In this document: positions 1 to 10,747 of the stretch, piece by piece
Layout of the letters: each line of letters starts with the position of its first letter
Position numbering within the stretch: the stretch's first letter is position 1
Assembly (NCBI RefSeq): GCF_000002235.5
Contig: NW_022145528.1
Span: forward strand, 620,001-684,000
Length of the DNA: 64,000 nt
Direction: 5' to 3'
Source of the DNA: Strongylocentrotus purpuratus
Lineage: Eukaryota; Echinodermata; Echinoidea; Camarodonta; Strongylocentrotidae
The notes under the pieces: model-generated
What the model was told of the DNA's origin: nothing
The model's input: the letters and a program-made list of their open reading frames with translations, nothing else
The model's database searches: none
Program-made: the position numbers and the translations under genes

Positions 1-109
1 TCATTTTGAAGCGCAATTTTGTTAGGGCTTCAATATTACACCATGTCACAGACACAAATAACACGTAGGGCCGTGCATCTCAGATTTCACATTGTTACAA
101 TGCCTTTAA
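1..109 (+). mobile_element. TTAA MITE family B, copy 1 (right end, cut by window edge)
   Basis: This is the right-hand part of a non-autonomous inverted-repeat element whose fuller copies lie at 7031-7365 and 24577-24943. The shared stretch runs from the ATTTTGAAGCGC block through GGGCTTCAATATTACACC to the end, ATGCCTTTAA. It finishes at a TTAA (106-109), which matches the TTAA target duplication seen on the full copies. It has no coding capacity. The left half lies outside the window. Confidence 0.75.
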
Positions 110-1187
110 GTAACTGTTGAGATACAGAAGGGCGCTAACTCTAGAAGAAAACAAAATGAGTTAACGCCCTCCTGGCTCTCAGCTGACGACAGACGTACAT
201 CATGACTTGTATATCGATTACATTTTGTCATGAGGTTTGAAAGTTGCATCCTTGAAATTGTTTTTCTTCCTCTTCCTCTTCCTCCTCTTCCGCTTCAAAT
301 TCAAAGATTGAATATTTATTGTTGTTCTCAAATCTCAATAAATATATCGGCCTATTATCATAAACAGTGTCCCATTTCTTGACTTCTATCACGGTTCATA
401 TTCCATGGCGTTAATTTTACAACATCAATGCTCTTCTCCTCTTCAGAATTTAAACGTATTCCTTTCTCATTTCCCTGTCTGGCGTTTTTGTCTTGATTTG
501 TGTTATTTTTGTACGAGTTTCTTTGGTTGTTTGTTTATTTTTGCTCTGCTATTTCAAAGTTTTTCCCCTTATACTTCATTTTTGATAATGCAAATTTTCT
601 CTTATCTTATCTTTTATTCGTGTGATTATTTTTTGGACAAATCGATTTCTCTCCTGTCTTCTAGGTTACAATTTAACCCCCATTCTTTTCTTCAATAACT
701 TCCTTTTCCACACTCTTTTAATATTTGTTGGTGGTGTTGAGTCTCACCAGATATAGGCTAATAAATTAAAATGCCCTTCTTTCATGCACGTCATAGGTCC
801 AAGTCGTCATCCCGTTTAGCAACCGTTTATCATAATTGCTTCTCGCATTAACTGTGAGTTTAACAAGAGATGTCAAGAGCGAGGGGTAATAGAGGAGGTG
901 CATACCTGTACCCCTTCGCCTGCTCTGAAGGAACAAAGGGGTAAGGAATGCAGATTTCCGGGGGCGGGGATCTTGTTGGGGTCAAGGTGACATTCGGGGG
1001 CCCTTTTAAGAGGTCTTTTGTGACCCCCAACAAACTTGAATTTCAGTGACTGTTGATGGGGCATACCAGGCCAACCGGGAAAGTCCATGAACTCCCTTTT
1101 CTCAAGGAAAAAAAAATAAAGGAAACTTCATTTTCTTGAGGATGCAGGTTGCTATGGTTACGGAGGTATCGTGTGGCAAGTGTTGGA
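110..1187. other. No gene seen
   Basis: This is AT-rich sequence with a short CT-rich tract near 264-290. A 97-codon ORF (405-698, plus) is rich in Phe, Ser and Leu because the DNA is T-rich, and it shows no recognisable domain. An RFX X-box-like site (GTTGCTATGGTTAC) lies at 1148-1161. Confidence 0.5.
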
Positions 1188-1305
1188 GTATCGTGGTATA
1201 TTAGCAGTTCATTCACCTGACTTTCATTCAAAAGGTTCGAGGGTTCGAATCTCTGCTCGGTGCGTTTGTCTGAAGGTAAGGCGTTTTTATCTACAGACGT
1301 CAAAA
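1188..1305 (+). mobile_element. tRNA-derived SINE remnant (head and start of body)
   Basis: The segment aligns by eye to the head of the better SINE at 15871. It has the GTATCGTGG start, a B-box-like GGTTCGAATCT at 1252-1262, and the following body stretch that ends TTTTTATCTACAG where the other copy has CATTGATCTACAT. The A box is badly decayed. The rest of the SINE body is missing downstream, where a separate palindromic element begins at 1331. It is not a functional tRNA gene. Confidence 0.5.
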
Positions 1306-1330
1306 CGAGTACCCGGGCCAAAACACGATT

Positions 1331-1490
1331 GCAGAGACTTTCGAGAAATCAACTTTAGAGTAATTTTAATACACTGTTGTATTGCCTATCAATTAGAAAT
1401 CATGTTCGGTATTGGATGTTCGAACATATGACAACAAATACTGGACGACAGGGCTATTGAAATTGCTTACATTTCTCGAAAGTCTTTGCA
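1331..1490. mobile_element. Palindromic-ended MITE, family G, copy 1
   Basis: The left end TGCAGAGACTTTCGAGAAAT and the right end ATTTCTCGAAAGTCTTTGCA are inverted repeats with one mismatch over 20 bp. The internal AGGGCTATTGAAATTGC segment is shared with a second copy at 1781-1985. The element is about 160 bp and non-coding. The superfamily is not identified, and no clear target duplication was seen beyond the TGCA at the ends. Confidence 0.6.
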
Positions 1491-1780
1491 TTTTGTCAGG
1501 ATTTAATTTTTTAAATGCACTGTGTGTTGCCGAAGCTAAAGCTCATGATGCTCGGGAATTCATATCCAAAACCCTTTTCGAAACGCATAGGAACGTTTTA
1601 TCATAACGGTTTATCATTATACATGTAATACGACATATATAATGAAAATTGTGCACATTTTGCACAATTAGTGGATAGTCATTGAAGCCCTTTAAAGTGA
1701 CTGACGTAGAGATAGTATTCCTAGGTACATTTTGTAATATGGTAAATATCCAAATAATCCGGAAATTATATGAACGCAAT

Positions 1781-1985
1781 CGCAAAGATTTTCGAAATAT
1801 TTTCGAAAAATCATCAGGTGGCAATTTTTAATCGCTTTGTCCGTCACCTGTTGGAATGTGTGAATATTACAATGACATACTACCGTGTACTTGTCATCCG
1901 AAAATTATTTTGTATGGAAGGGTCAACAATAGGATATTGAAATTGCCCAAGAGTTGATTTTTCGAAAGTTTTTGCCATCGAGTTT
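1781..1985. mobile_element. Palindromic-ended MITE, family G, copy 2 (decayed)
   Basis: The left end is CGCAAAGATTTTCGAAATAT and the right end is GATTTTTCGAAAGTTTTTGC. Near the right end it shares GGATATTGAAATTGCCC with copy 1. Its ends have diverged more than those of copy 1. It carries no ORF of note. Confidence 0.45.
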
Positions 1986-3317
1986 ACATTACAATTCAAG
2001 TAACTACAGAAAACAGAATTAGGATTGACACAGGCTTGACAACTCACGGTGGCAAAATATAAACTGTCAGCTTACGGGTGACACACCCCTTTAAGACCAT
2101 AAAGCTTGACAAATATTAAATTTCCCTCAAAACTATAAAATGACGGCCTTTTAGTCATAAAACACTCCTCTATCAATTGGACCATTATCATTTTACGATA
2201 CATACACCCATCACGATATCATTTGAGAGGCGTAACCAGGGGTATTATTAAAAAAAGGGGGTGACGACGGATAACGGGGGTGTGATAGCTTCTATTCATA
2301 ATTTCTATCTTCAAATCCCGACATGTTGTCTATTCAATTTAACAAACGTGTCACCCTCACCCGACATGGCAAATTTAACAACGAAATAAATCAAATGTTT
2401 TATTGTTGTCTGTATTTGAAAATAGACGCATCTTTATTTGTTTGAGCATTTATTTGTCCACTTTTTTTCTCGAAAATGTTGAAGAATTTGTCAGCAATTG
2501 GGACCAATGTCTTTTCCTGCTTCAAACTGCCCCTGTGACGCCCTATCGTAAGCGTGGAGGTCTACGTTTTCAATCAATTGGGGTTGGGAACGTGAAGTTT
2601 GCTACTGGCTACTGCGCATGACCGCATGGGATGCATAGTCCAACCATCAACTTTACACAAAACTATACCAAGGAGTTAAATACCCTCCTTGATTATACAA
2701 CATAGTGTAAAGGTACCGGGAGACGGGATGAAAGAGGGCTTCACCCCCCCCCCCCCCCCTTCCCGCCGCTTTCACTTCCACCCCTCAATTCTTTATATGA
2801 CTTGCTACGCCACACAAACCTTGCCATTGAATTTGATCACATGATACTTCCTCAATATCTGGTTTCATTCATCGATACATTCTGAGTTGTGAGAGTTCTT
2901 TATTGATACGCTTGACTTAGATATGGGATTTTCCCCGAATTCCCCCGACGATCCCCGGAATTTGTAGCTTACACATTTTGGCGCGAAATTAAAAGACGCG
3001 CATAGCATTAATTCAGTCATGATGGTAATCCAATAAGTTATTATAGTCGTATACTACAATAGCTGAGTTTTATGGCCATTTTATGGGTACTATTTGTGAC
3101 AGTTTTTGTGTTTCGCATGGCAATGAATTTGATGAGAAGAGGACATACACAATAGTCATAGACTTCATGGATAAATCATGTCAATTTCAAAGATATTAGT
3201 GGCATCATTTTAACGTAGCATTTACAATTTAACTGAAAGCATAGTCTATAGGCTAGGTAGGCACATCTAGGCCCTTATGTATTCGGATATGACCCTTTTA
3301 ACGCCGAAAGTTTTTCA
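1986..3317. other. No gene seen; contains a poly-C run
   Basis: This is unique-looking AT-rich DNA with a poly-C run near 2743-2759. TTAA next to CCCCTTTAA at about 2087-2094 might be one end of a further TTAA element, but I could not find its partner. A 72-codon ORF at 2403-2621 has no recognisable domain. Confidence 0.4.
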
Positions 3318-3440
3318 CTTTGCAATGTATTTCACCCGACCCAGGTGATGTAAATGGGTACCTGATATTATAGGATTATTCCTTTAAATGCACTGTGCGC
3401 TGATAACGGCTACCGGGGCTAAAGCACGGGTAAAAAAAAT
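3318..3440 (+). mobile_element. SINE body fragment
   Basis: The stretch around 3341-3364 (CCCAGGTGATGTAAATGGGT) matches the body of the SINE at 15871-16206, which reads CCCAGGTGTTAAATGGGTACC. The following GGCTACCGGGGCTAAAGCACGGG resembles that SINE's GATGACCGGGGTAAAA region. No tRNA-like head is present, so this is a 5'-truncated or decayed copy. Confidence 0.4.
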
Positions 3441-3725
3441 ATACATTTTTAGCGTCCCCGCCCGCTTCCTTTTTGGGGGCCGCCTCCTATTTTTTTTTTT
3501 TTTTTTTTTTAAAGAAAAAAAGCATGAAAAACGCTGCTAAAATGGATCTATTTCTGATTTAAAAAAAAAAAAAAAAAAAACGTCGGCGGCCATCTTGAAA
3601 AATAGCCCGACTGCCAGGGAAAATGTACCGAGCGGCCATTTTGAGCGGCCATTTTGAAAGAAAGAAAAAAAAAGGACCTCCTCCTTCCTATTTTTCGAAA
3701 AAAAACAGGACGCTATAACATATTT
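3430..3725. repeat. Degenerate inverted-repeat unit with poly-T, poly-A and three GCCAT motifs
   Basis: The left end has AAAATATACATTTTTAGCGTCC. The right end, read on the opposite strand, has AAAATATGTTATAGCGTCC, so the block looks like a small inverted-repeat element. Inside are a T run (about 3490-3511), an A run (about 3561-3580) and three copies of a GGCCATYTTGA motif at 3588-3599, 3634-3644 and 3647-3657. The motif matches the YY1 core (GCCATNTT). No coding sequence is apparent. Confidence 0.4.
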
Positions 3726-4476
3726 TGTTTTTTATTTGGCCTTGTATAAATTATGCGCTATACCAGAACCGAATATCATTATTATTACCATTAATAATAT
3801 ATTATGAACATATTGTTATACACATTGGTAAAATAGTTGTGCAAAACGCGTCATTATCCATTTCATACATGAATCAGATAGATATCAGTAGTACGTACAC
3901 GACCTAATGTTTATCTTCGTGGTCTTTTCTTACGAATATCTAAACTCTTAAGTCCCCGCTAAAAAGTTGGTATAAAATTCGATGTAAACCTTGACTATAC
4001 TTGACTGCGACGACACCCATAACTGTGTATATACAGTTAACGAGCGTTAGACTATTCAATTATAATGATTCATATGCTGAGGAAGGAATTTCTTACTGAC
4101 CGATTTATTTTTTCTTCTCCCAGTTCGCGGCTCAAGTCTTTGTGATTGTTCAAAATTTGTCAAAACCGAAAGTTTATTCAGCTCTGAACTTTGCACCGGA
4201 GAGTCTACATCCCTCCCATACATTACAAAGATGCTCATGAAAAATGTACCGCAAGAATGCGAACCGTTAAAGGGAAGATCGAGCATTGGTTGACTTAATA
4301 ATAATTCGTGAGTTTTCTGATTCCTGTTCGAAATCAAATTTGGAAGAAAAATATGGAAGAAATGTTTCCTGGAACTGATTGGTCTTATTGATTCCTTCAT
4401 TATTTTGGAAAAATGACGTTACACAGCTTGGACATCTGGACCAAACAAACCAGTAACACGTGTCTGTAGTTAATAG
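3726..4476. other. No recognised gene
   Basis: A 114-codon ORF (4056-4400, minus) is one of the longest in the window that is not a microsatellite translation. It has no motif I recognise, and it sits just left of a MITE in otherwise non-coding sequence. I treat it as a chance ORF. Confidence 0.4.
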
Positions 4477-4660
4477 TTAAAGCCCCACTGCACTAATTAT
4501 AGCTACTTGCGCCCTCTATATAGCAAACAATGTCTAATTGGTGCCTGTTGGTCCTCCATGATCCCTTTTTCTTATGTTAATTGAGAGCTGATTTGATGAG
4601 AAAAACCACCTGTCAGTGTACTTGCAGGGAGGTCCAATCCCCCTGGCCAAACTTGGGCTT
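4477..4660 (+). mobile_element. TTAA MITE family A, copy 1
   Basis: The element starts TTAA then AGCCCCACTGCACTAATTAT and continues with the family body (ACTTGCGCCCTCTATATAGC, then GATTTGATGAGAAA, then CCACCTGTCAGTG). Other copies start at 5839, 10558 and 16369. The right end is decayed, reading GCCAAACTTGGGCTTGA, and it lacks the clean TTAA of the others. The element is non-coding. TTAA flanks fit the piggyBac or Kolobok superfamilies, and which one is not decided here. Confidence 0.8.
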
Positions 4661-5838
4661 GAGTACAGTGAATGTGATCTTCAGCAGGACTGAGTAACTT
4701 TCTTCTAATTTTCTTGCATTCCTAAACCTCCCAGTATACATCCATTTTTATATACGACATGACCACTCTTTCCCAATTGCTTGCAAACTTTTTCCCTTCA
4801 AAATGCATTGACCAGAACTCAATTTTATCTTTAAAGAGTTAAAAACCACAAGTCTAAACCTTTTTTTTCTCAGAGATGAATTGAATAGTTTGTTTAACCC
4901 AACATAGATCGACTCCTTGGACTTGGTATTAAGCCTTGAATTACTGCCCCAATTTTACTCTTGATAGTTCTTTTATTACTTTGTTTGATTGTTTCAAGGT
5001 TCAAGTTTCAAGGAATTTCCTTTTCTTGCATTAATGTGCCGACACAATGCACTTTACTCCCGAAGAGCTAAACATTAATACGAAACTTAATCGTTCGAGG
5101 CGAACGGGGGCTGCTGCCTACCAGCCCTCGACCACAACCCATCACCCTTTTATCGGGTTGCAAGGTGCCTGAATAAGTATATTTATATCATATCTTAATG
5201 ACTTGATAAAATCTTGATAAAATTATATTAACATTTTATCATTTGCTCGCTTGCTTCACTTACTTGTAAACTCATAAAATGGAAAATTTAGATTTCGAAT
5301 AGATATTCGGGCAAGAGGCGTTAGCCCCACTAGCTGAATGTGGTCGTAGTGCCTATGCTACGAAATTTGCCTTTCTTTTCATCAAATTGTCGGACCCTTT
5401 TCTTTCCACGCCTCTCTGTTTTTGTTTTCTCCCCTTCCCTCCCTCATACAGTCCTTCTCCCTCCTCTTCCCTCCCCCCCCCCCCTCCTCTTTCCATCCTC
5501 ACCGTATCGCTTTCTCCCCTTCTCATCTGTCCTTACTCTCTATAAGATTTTCCATTGTCTAGTTAATTTTCAGCTTTACAACCTACTTTCTTTACGTTTC
5601 TCATATCTTCTCTCAATTATATTCACACACTCACACACATAAACACATATGAATTCTAAAATTCGATGAAAAATGTTTGGGGTGGATAATAATTTAATAT
5701 TGAGAAATAAAGAAAACATATTTTTATGTAAGGAACAAACCACATTGTACAGCCGTGCTGTGGTTGAGCTTTCGCTCTAGATCATGGACCATCTTTTAGG
5801 CGATTCCACCTATTCCATAAAAATCTAACATTTTTCTT
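4661..5838. other. No gene seen; pyrimidine-rich tract
   Basis: A C/T-rich stretch spans about 5400-5545 and produces a 100-codon low-complexity ORF (5340-5642) that I do not regard as a gene. A short CA-rich run lies near 5624-5648. Confidence 0.4.
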
Positions 5839-6034
5839 TTAAAGCCCCACTGCACTACTTATAGCTACTTGCGCCCTCTATATAGCAAACAATGCCTAAT
5901 CGGTGACCATTGGTCCCCCATGGTCCCCTTTTTCTTATCTTAGTTGAGAGCTGATTTGATGAGAAAACCACCTGTCAGTGACCATGCAGGGAGGTATAAT
6001 CCCTCCTAGACAAATTATTGCAGAGGGGCTTTAA
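5839..6034 (+). mobile_element. TTAA MITE family A, copy 2 (best ends)
   Basis: The left end TTTAAAGCCCCACTGCA and the right end TGCAGAGGGGCTTTAAA form inverted repeats of 17 bp with one mismatch. Both ends sit at TTAA (5839-5842 and 6031-6034), which is the expected target duplication. The element is 196 bp including both TTAA and has no ORF. It is the cleanest copy for defining the family. Confidence 0.88.
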
Positions 6035-7030
6035 ATCAAATTATACGTATTCAAATGTGAATTTCTTTGTATTTCAAAGATTTAACACTTATCATTAATA
6101 TACCGTCATAAGATACCTTATTATCATATTCATGATTAATACTCCAAACGCGCCACAGTCAATAAAACATCCAGACCGCTTTCTTTAACCACAATTTTAT
6201 ACACACCCATATCATTTTCTCTTTCATTTAATCTTATTCTCTTACATATGATTCTATTCTCTACCATAAAATAATCATGATACGCTTCTGTTTGGTTTTG
6301 ATGCTATGTAAGGCCAAACAAATTTAAATCCTAGCTTCTCGCCCTCTTCTCTTTTCTTTCTTTCTGCCTCATTATTTTCGAGAACAAAATATTTGATATA
6401 TTTTATTTTATGATATATCTAGACAATGGAGTATAGAAGGAAGGAGGGGGGGGGGAGAAAAAATCGTTTCTGATATATGATGTGATTTCTAGTTGTTTCA
6501 GCGGACGGGCTTTATTTCATTATATTTATTTTAACATTAGATTTAGTATTACAACCTGTATTTAGAAAAGAGAAGTGCAATTCTTTAAACAAAGCGACGA
6601 ACCCACGGCATATGTTACAATGTTTGGTTACGAATTGATCGCATGGCATTTGTATGTTTAGGGAAATAATATGAAAATTAAATAAAACAAAATCCCCCTC
6701 CTCCTCATTGAAAAGAACTGCAGGGACGAGAAACCAGGATTCAATTTGACTTGGCCTAAAGAGTCTCCATTACATTGTCATATTCAAAGCTGGTTAAATC
6801 AACCTTTACTACACCAATGAACCGGATATATTCACTCCAGTATTTGTTCTGTGACATCGAAAACATAAACCATGCCACGCCCATGCCACGCCCCTGTCAC
6901 TCCCGAGACAAACACATACCACATCCTCTTTCTCTACTGAACTAGAAAAATACAAATCACTTAAAACTACTTGCGATATCATAAGTATTCACTTTTTCTG
7001 AGCATATATTGACATTATGTGTCTATTCAC
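6035..7030. other. No gene seen
   Basis: This is AT-rich sequence with a short G run near 6447-6456 and nothing else recognised. A short direct repeat of CATGCCACGCCC occurs near 6872-6893. Confidence 0.4.
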
Positions 7031-7365
7031 TTAAAGGGATCCGGTAACTTTGTCTTAGATCCTTTAGAAATAATCCTTGATTTAGCTCATGCTGCGATGA
7101 TAATTATAAACCTTTAGGTCAGTCAGGAACTCCATGACTTTTACAAGCCGATCGCCTGTCTGATTATCAAGATATTAACTACAGTCTATTGGGGAAAACG
7201 AGTATGGTAAAACCGGTCACTCAAAGATTTTTTACTTTTTGAGGCACTTCTTGATCATTTTGAAGCGCGATTTTTTTAGGGCTTCAATATTACACCACAT
7301 CACAGACACTGGTAACATGTAGGACCTTGTATCTCAGATTTAACATTGTTAAACGATCCCTTTAA
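7031..7365 (+). mobile_element. TTAA MITE family B, copy 2 (complete)
   Basis: The ends are TTAAAGGGATC at the left and GATCCCTTTAA at the right, perfect inverted repeats over 11 bp with TTAA on both sides (7031-7034, 7362-7365). The 335-bp body shares AGCTCATGCTGC, CAAGCCGATCGCCTGTCTGA and TATGGTAAAACCGGTCACTC with copy 3 at 24577. It is non-coding. The TTAA duplication and AGGG start fit Kolobok-type or piggyBac-type non-autonomous elements. Confidence 0.88.
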
Positions 7366-7953
7366 TATTCGACATTTGGTCTTATTTAAGCTCTAAAAAA
7401 AAGATGTTGTATTGCCCTCTGCGACCGACCCAAAAATCTTAAAATCTACGGTCATTTTTGTATTAAATTTCATTTTACCGTTTTTTTGAAAAATAATAAT
7501 AATAATATTCATTTGTAAAGCGCAATAACTATGTGTATATATTCTATAAAATATGTTTAATGAATCAAAAAATATGTATTAATGCATTCAAAACTGAAAA
7601 CTATCAGCCCAAAGAGGGACAAAAAGCAAAAGCAAAAAAGATATTTAAAAAAAAATCGACCCAGGTGCTGATTGCAGATAAAGGGCAATACAACATATAT
7701 TTTATTTAGGCCCATTAATGATCAGATAAAATAAAATCTATTATGTGATCTTAACAAGAACTTTCCCTGATTAAGAATTTTTGTTGTTGAATGCTCTGTC
7801 AGGCTTGATATCAGTGCATGGTCTATCATTTTTTTTAGAGCTTACGAAATAGATTTAACGCAATTTTGTTTCATTGTTATACCGTTTTGTATTCAGTCCA
7901 CTTCCCCCAAATCTATATGGTCTCGTCCAACAACATGAATTACCATTACGGTC
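7366..7953. other. No gene seen
   Basis: This is AT-rich DNA with a short AAT run near 7493-7507 and a TTTTTTT/AAAAAAA-rich context. No motif or ORF of interest was found. Confidence 0.35.
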
Positions 7954-8130
7954 ATGAAGACTTTCGAGAGATAAACTCACGACAATTACAGGGCCTATGA
8001 TCCCTTGGAGATCATTTTCGGATTAGTTAATAAATCAATGTTATGGTAATATTCGCACATTTCAAAAGGCGATGTTCGTGGCCATCGAAATTCGCCGGCA
8101 AGTTCGATTTTTTTTTCGAAAGTCTATGCC
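7954..8130. mobile_element. Palindromic-ended MITE, family G, copy 3
   Basis: The left end AAGACTTTCGAGAGAT and the right end TTTTTTTTCGAAAGTCTATG carry the same inverted ACTTTCGA / TCGAAAGT ends as the copies at 1331 and 1781. The interior has diverged. The right boundary may be a few bases off. Confidence 0.4.
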
Positions 8131-8335
8131 TTGTGCTTACAAGGCATTGCTTTCTCTTTAGGCTCCATCATATTTCTTCCCTTATTCAACTTAGTCTTAT
8201 GTATCATTCTTTTTTTTTTTGTATAAACGCATCCCAAAATTAATGAGTTCAAAATGTAACATGCTAAATGTAATGATGTACTATACAACATGTGTGAAAT
8301 ATGAAAATAAACTGAAACTGAACTGAACTGAACAT
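8131..8335 (+). mobile_element. Probable 3' end of a non-LTR retrotransposon
   Basis: The segment ends with AAATATGAAAATAAACTGAA followed by a short ACTGA tandem (ACTGAACTGAACTGAAC, about 8312-8333). A poly-adenylation-like AATAAA followed by a short tandem tail is typical of 3' ends of CR1/RTE-type non-LTR elements. No reverse transcriptase coding sequence remains upstream, and the 66-codon ORF at 8043-8243 shows no RT motif. Assignment to a clade is not possible from this. Confidence 0.4.
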
Positions 8336-8576
8336 TTGAACTACACTTTTCAACCCGAGGCCGCTCATTACATCTTTACTCTCATAACTAGACTGTCGAA
8401 GTCCATGCTCACACGTTTCCGTCCACGCGACAATTTTTGGGTTATGTCAACATTTATATTTATTTATAAGGTAACAAATGTCTTCTTCGATGTTATCATG
8501 CAAGTATATGTTTAGCTAAGAAATGGTACATGTATTAGGAATACTCGCCTTAAGCAAATGGTTATCAGACAGCTCC

Positions 8577-8765
8577 TTAAAGGGGAAGTCTACCCTGATA
8601 TTAAGTTGTTTTTAATAGAAAGAGATAAATCAGAAAACAGAATGTCAAAATTTAAAATATATCGGACCAATATTAAGAAAGTTATGAATGTTTGAAATTT
8701 AAATATGAGATCACCAAATCTCATATTTAAAATTAAATTTCCTGCAACCATCGGGGGAAGAACTG
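8577..8765 (+). mobile_element. Left part of a further TTAA-type MITE
   Basis: The sequence begins TTAA AGGGGAAGTCTACCCTGA at 8577. An AAGGGGAAGTYYACCCTGA start is common on short TTAA elements in invertebrate deuterostome genomes, as I recall them. A small hairpin (AAATATGAGAT / ATCTCATATTT) lies near 8703-8736. I could not find a matching right end, so the element appears truncated. Confidence 0.45.
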
Positions 8766-9321
8766 TAAACTGATGAATATGTTGTCGTCTCCCCTCCCCC
8801 TCCCCCTTTTAAAACCTTTTAAAAGCACTTTTAAGAAAACAATACTGAACACGTTTTCCGTTTTACAGTAATCTGGTGAAAAGTTTCGGGGCCTAAACTT
8901 TTACACAACTTAACACGTTCAAATATTTCTTCTTCTTTGCCACTGAGTCCAACGGTCACTCCCATTATGTACTTTAAATCAGACTTTAAAATGTTCAATC
9001 AATATTGATTTGTCTATCGATGAAACAATCCATTTTTCTTTCTTATCTCTTGTTTTAGGGCGGATATCTTGACAGATAATGGCCTCCTCCAGTGGTTGTT
9101 AACCGAGGGCAAACTTGGTTTAAATCAATATTTAATATTCATCAAAAGCGACCTGGAGTTTGTACTTTTATTCGTCACCGTTTGGTAGTCTGTGTGTATT
9201 CAAAACGATAAGTGTAAATTGTTAAGTTCATTGTCTCGGTCAGTTGCAACTGTTTAAGATCATCGCACATCATAATGACCATTAACAAATGAACAAAGGA
9301 AGAAGAAAAACGTTTTGTAGG
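8766..9321. other. No gene seen
   Basis: This is AT-rich DNA. No ORF or repeat with support was found apart from a CT-rich stretch near 8790-8810. Confidence 0.35.
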
Positions 9322-9441
9322 TACAGTGGAACCTGACTCAAACGGCGGTCTTTGGTCTTTCAACACGGTTGGCATGGGACAGTCACGTTTCATAGAAATC
9401 AAACTTCGTGGACAGGTGGTATTAAAGCAGGTTTTACTGTA
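9322..9441 (+). mobile_element. Pogo/Tigger-like MITE
   Basis: The ends are TACAGTGGAACCTG (9322-9335) and CAGGTTTTACTGTA (9428-9441), inverted repeats with one mismatch over 14 bp. Both begin or end in TA, the Tc1/mariner-pogo target duplication. CAGTGGAACCT is the usual pogo/Tigger terminal sequence. At 120 bp there is no room for a transposase. The 95-codon minus-strand ORF (9175-9462) crossing it is a shadow of the repeat. Confidence 0.7.
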
Positions 9442-10164
9442 TTTGAAAAAAAGTCGGGTCAAGATCTTGTAGTTTGAGTAACATTACTTGGAACAACTGG
9501 ATAAGTCACATTGATACAACCCCAACAGCGAAGTGAGTCAACTCTATCACATGATCTTCGTTAATTTATATAGCTGCTCGACCATGTCAACTTGCCCCAT
9601 TATAATTTTTTTTCAGATCAGAGAAAGCCTGGACACCAAACCCGGTGTCTTTTTTTCTTTTTTTTCCAAATTCAAGAATAAGATGGAGAAAAAAATGTAT
9701 TGAAACATTACAGCGTAATGTCCTGTTCATTATCAGTCTTCTGGAATGTGGCACACATTTACGTTATGGCATATCCAACATAAGACTGAGCCGGGGTACA
9801 CCCCCACTGTTTGCAAGTCCTGTAAAGAAAATCCCTTTATTATGTCTAAAAATGTCAGGGCTACAAGGGGTATCCCCCCAACAAAAAAAAAATGTGGATG
9901 GATTTCGACCTGTTTATATTTATGGATACACCGCTGACAAAGAGGGTTCTGTCCTTCTTTGTTACTTTTATGTGTTCATATGTTTTTCAACAAAGAGAAT
10001 AAATATGACACTGACATACGTAACAAAGGATCACGAGTTTGATTTGTTGGACTGATAAGGTGGAAGAGACTTGCCGGTATTCCCCGGTTCCCTGGAATAT
10101 GCCTTTATCGAGGGGAGCACATATTAATATCGCATGGTACCCTATACGCGTCGAGGTTACCGGT
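9442..10164. other. No gene seen; two overlapping ORFs without recognisable domains
   Basis: ORFs of 136 codons (9645-10055) and 63 codons (9746-9937), both plus strand, overlap in different frames. The longer starts in a T run. It has no motif I recognise and no splice-site or codon evidence. I do not call a gene. Confidence 0.35.
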
Positions 10165-10390
10165 TTAAAGAGAGATAGATAGATAGAGGGAGAGAGAGAA
10201 GGGAGGAGGAGGAGGAGGAGGAGGAGGAGGAGGAGGAGGAGGAGGAGGAGGAGGAGGAGGAGGAGATAGAAAGAGACAAAGGGGAGGGGGAGCGATGGAA
10301 GAAAAGAGGGAGGGAGGACGGGAGAGAGAGGGGGGGGGTAGAAAAAGAGACCGTGGCAGAGAGACAAGGAGACAGAAAGAGATGTGCCAG
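10165..10390 (+). repeat. Purine tract with (GGA)n microsatellite
   Basis: An almost uninterrupted GGA repeat covers about 10201-10265, flanked on both sides by imperfect AG-rich sequence to about 10390. The minus-strand ORFs through it (poly-Leu, poly-Ser) are artefacts of the triplet repeat. Long purine/pyrimidine asymmetry of this kind can form triplex DNA. Confidence 0.9.
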
Positions 10391-10557
10391 ATTACGTGTG
10401 GTTGAATTTTGAAACAAATTGAAAAAAATATTCTCTGAATTAAAAGTAAGGTCTACTAAAACGGGGGAGAGAGAAAGGAAAGGAGAGGGGAGGACAACCT
10501 TTTTAGCACCCTCTCTCAACCTCGAAAGCCTTGCTCCTCCCCATGTATTTCATCCAC

Positions 10558-10747
10558 TTAAAGCCCCACTGTTGTAGCTACTTGCTCCTTCTATATAGAA
10601 AACAATGCCTAATCGGTGACCGTTGGTCCCCCATGATCCTCTTTTTCTTATGTTAACTGAGAGCTGAGTTGATGAGATAGCCACCTGTCAGTGACCCCCC
10701 TGGGTGGTCTAATCCCTCCTAGCCAAACTAGTACAGACGACCTTTAA
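10558..10747 (+). mobile_element. TTAA MITE family A, copy 3
   Basis: TTAA (10558-10561) is followed by AGCCCCACTG and the family A body (AACAATGCCTAATCGGTGAC, TGAGAGCTGA, CACCTGTCAGTGACC). It ends GTACAGACGACCTTTAA with TTAA at 10744-10747. Compared with copy 2, about ten bases (CACTACTTAT) are missing just after the left end. Confidence 0.85.

Noticed and set aside
9175..9462. A 95-codon minus-strand ORF with Cys and His residues
   Set aside because: It overlaps the pogo-like MITE across its full length, and no conserved domain is apparent.
9600..9640. CTGGACACCAAACCCGGTGT looked like a 2A-type NPGP coding motif of a non-LTR element
   Set aside because: No frame gives the required D-x-E-x-N-P-G-P order, and no reverse transcriptase sequence follows.
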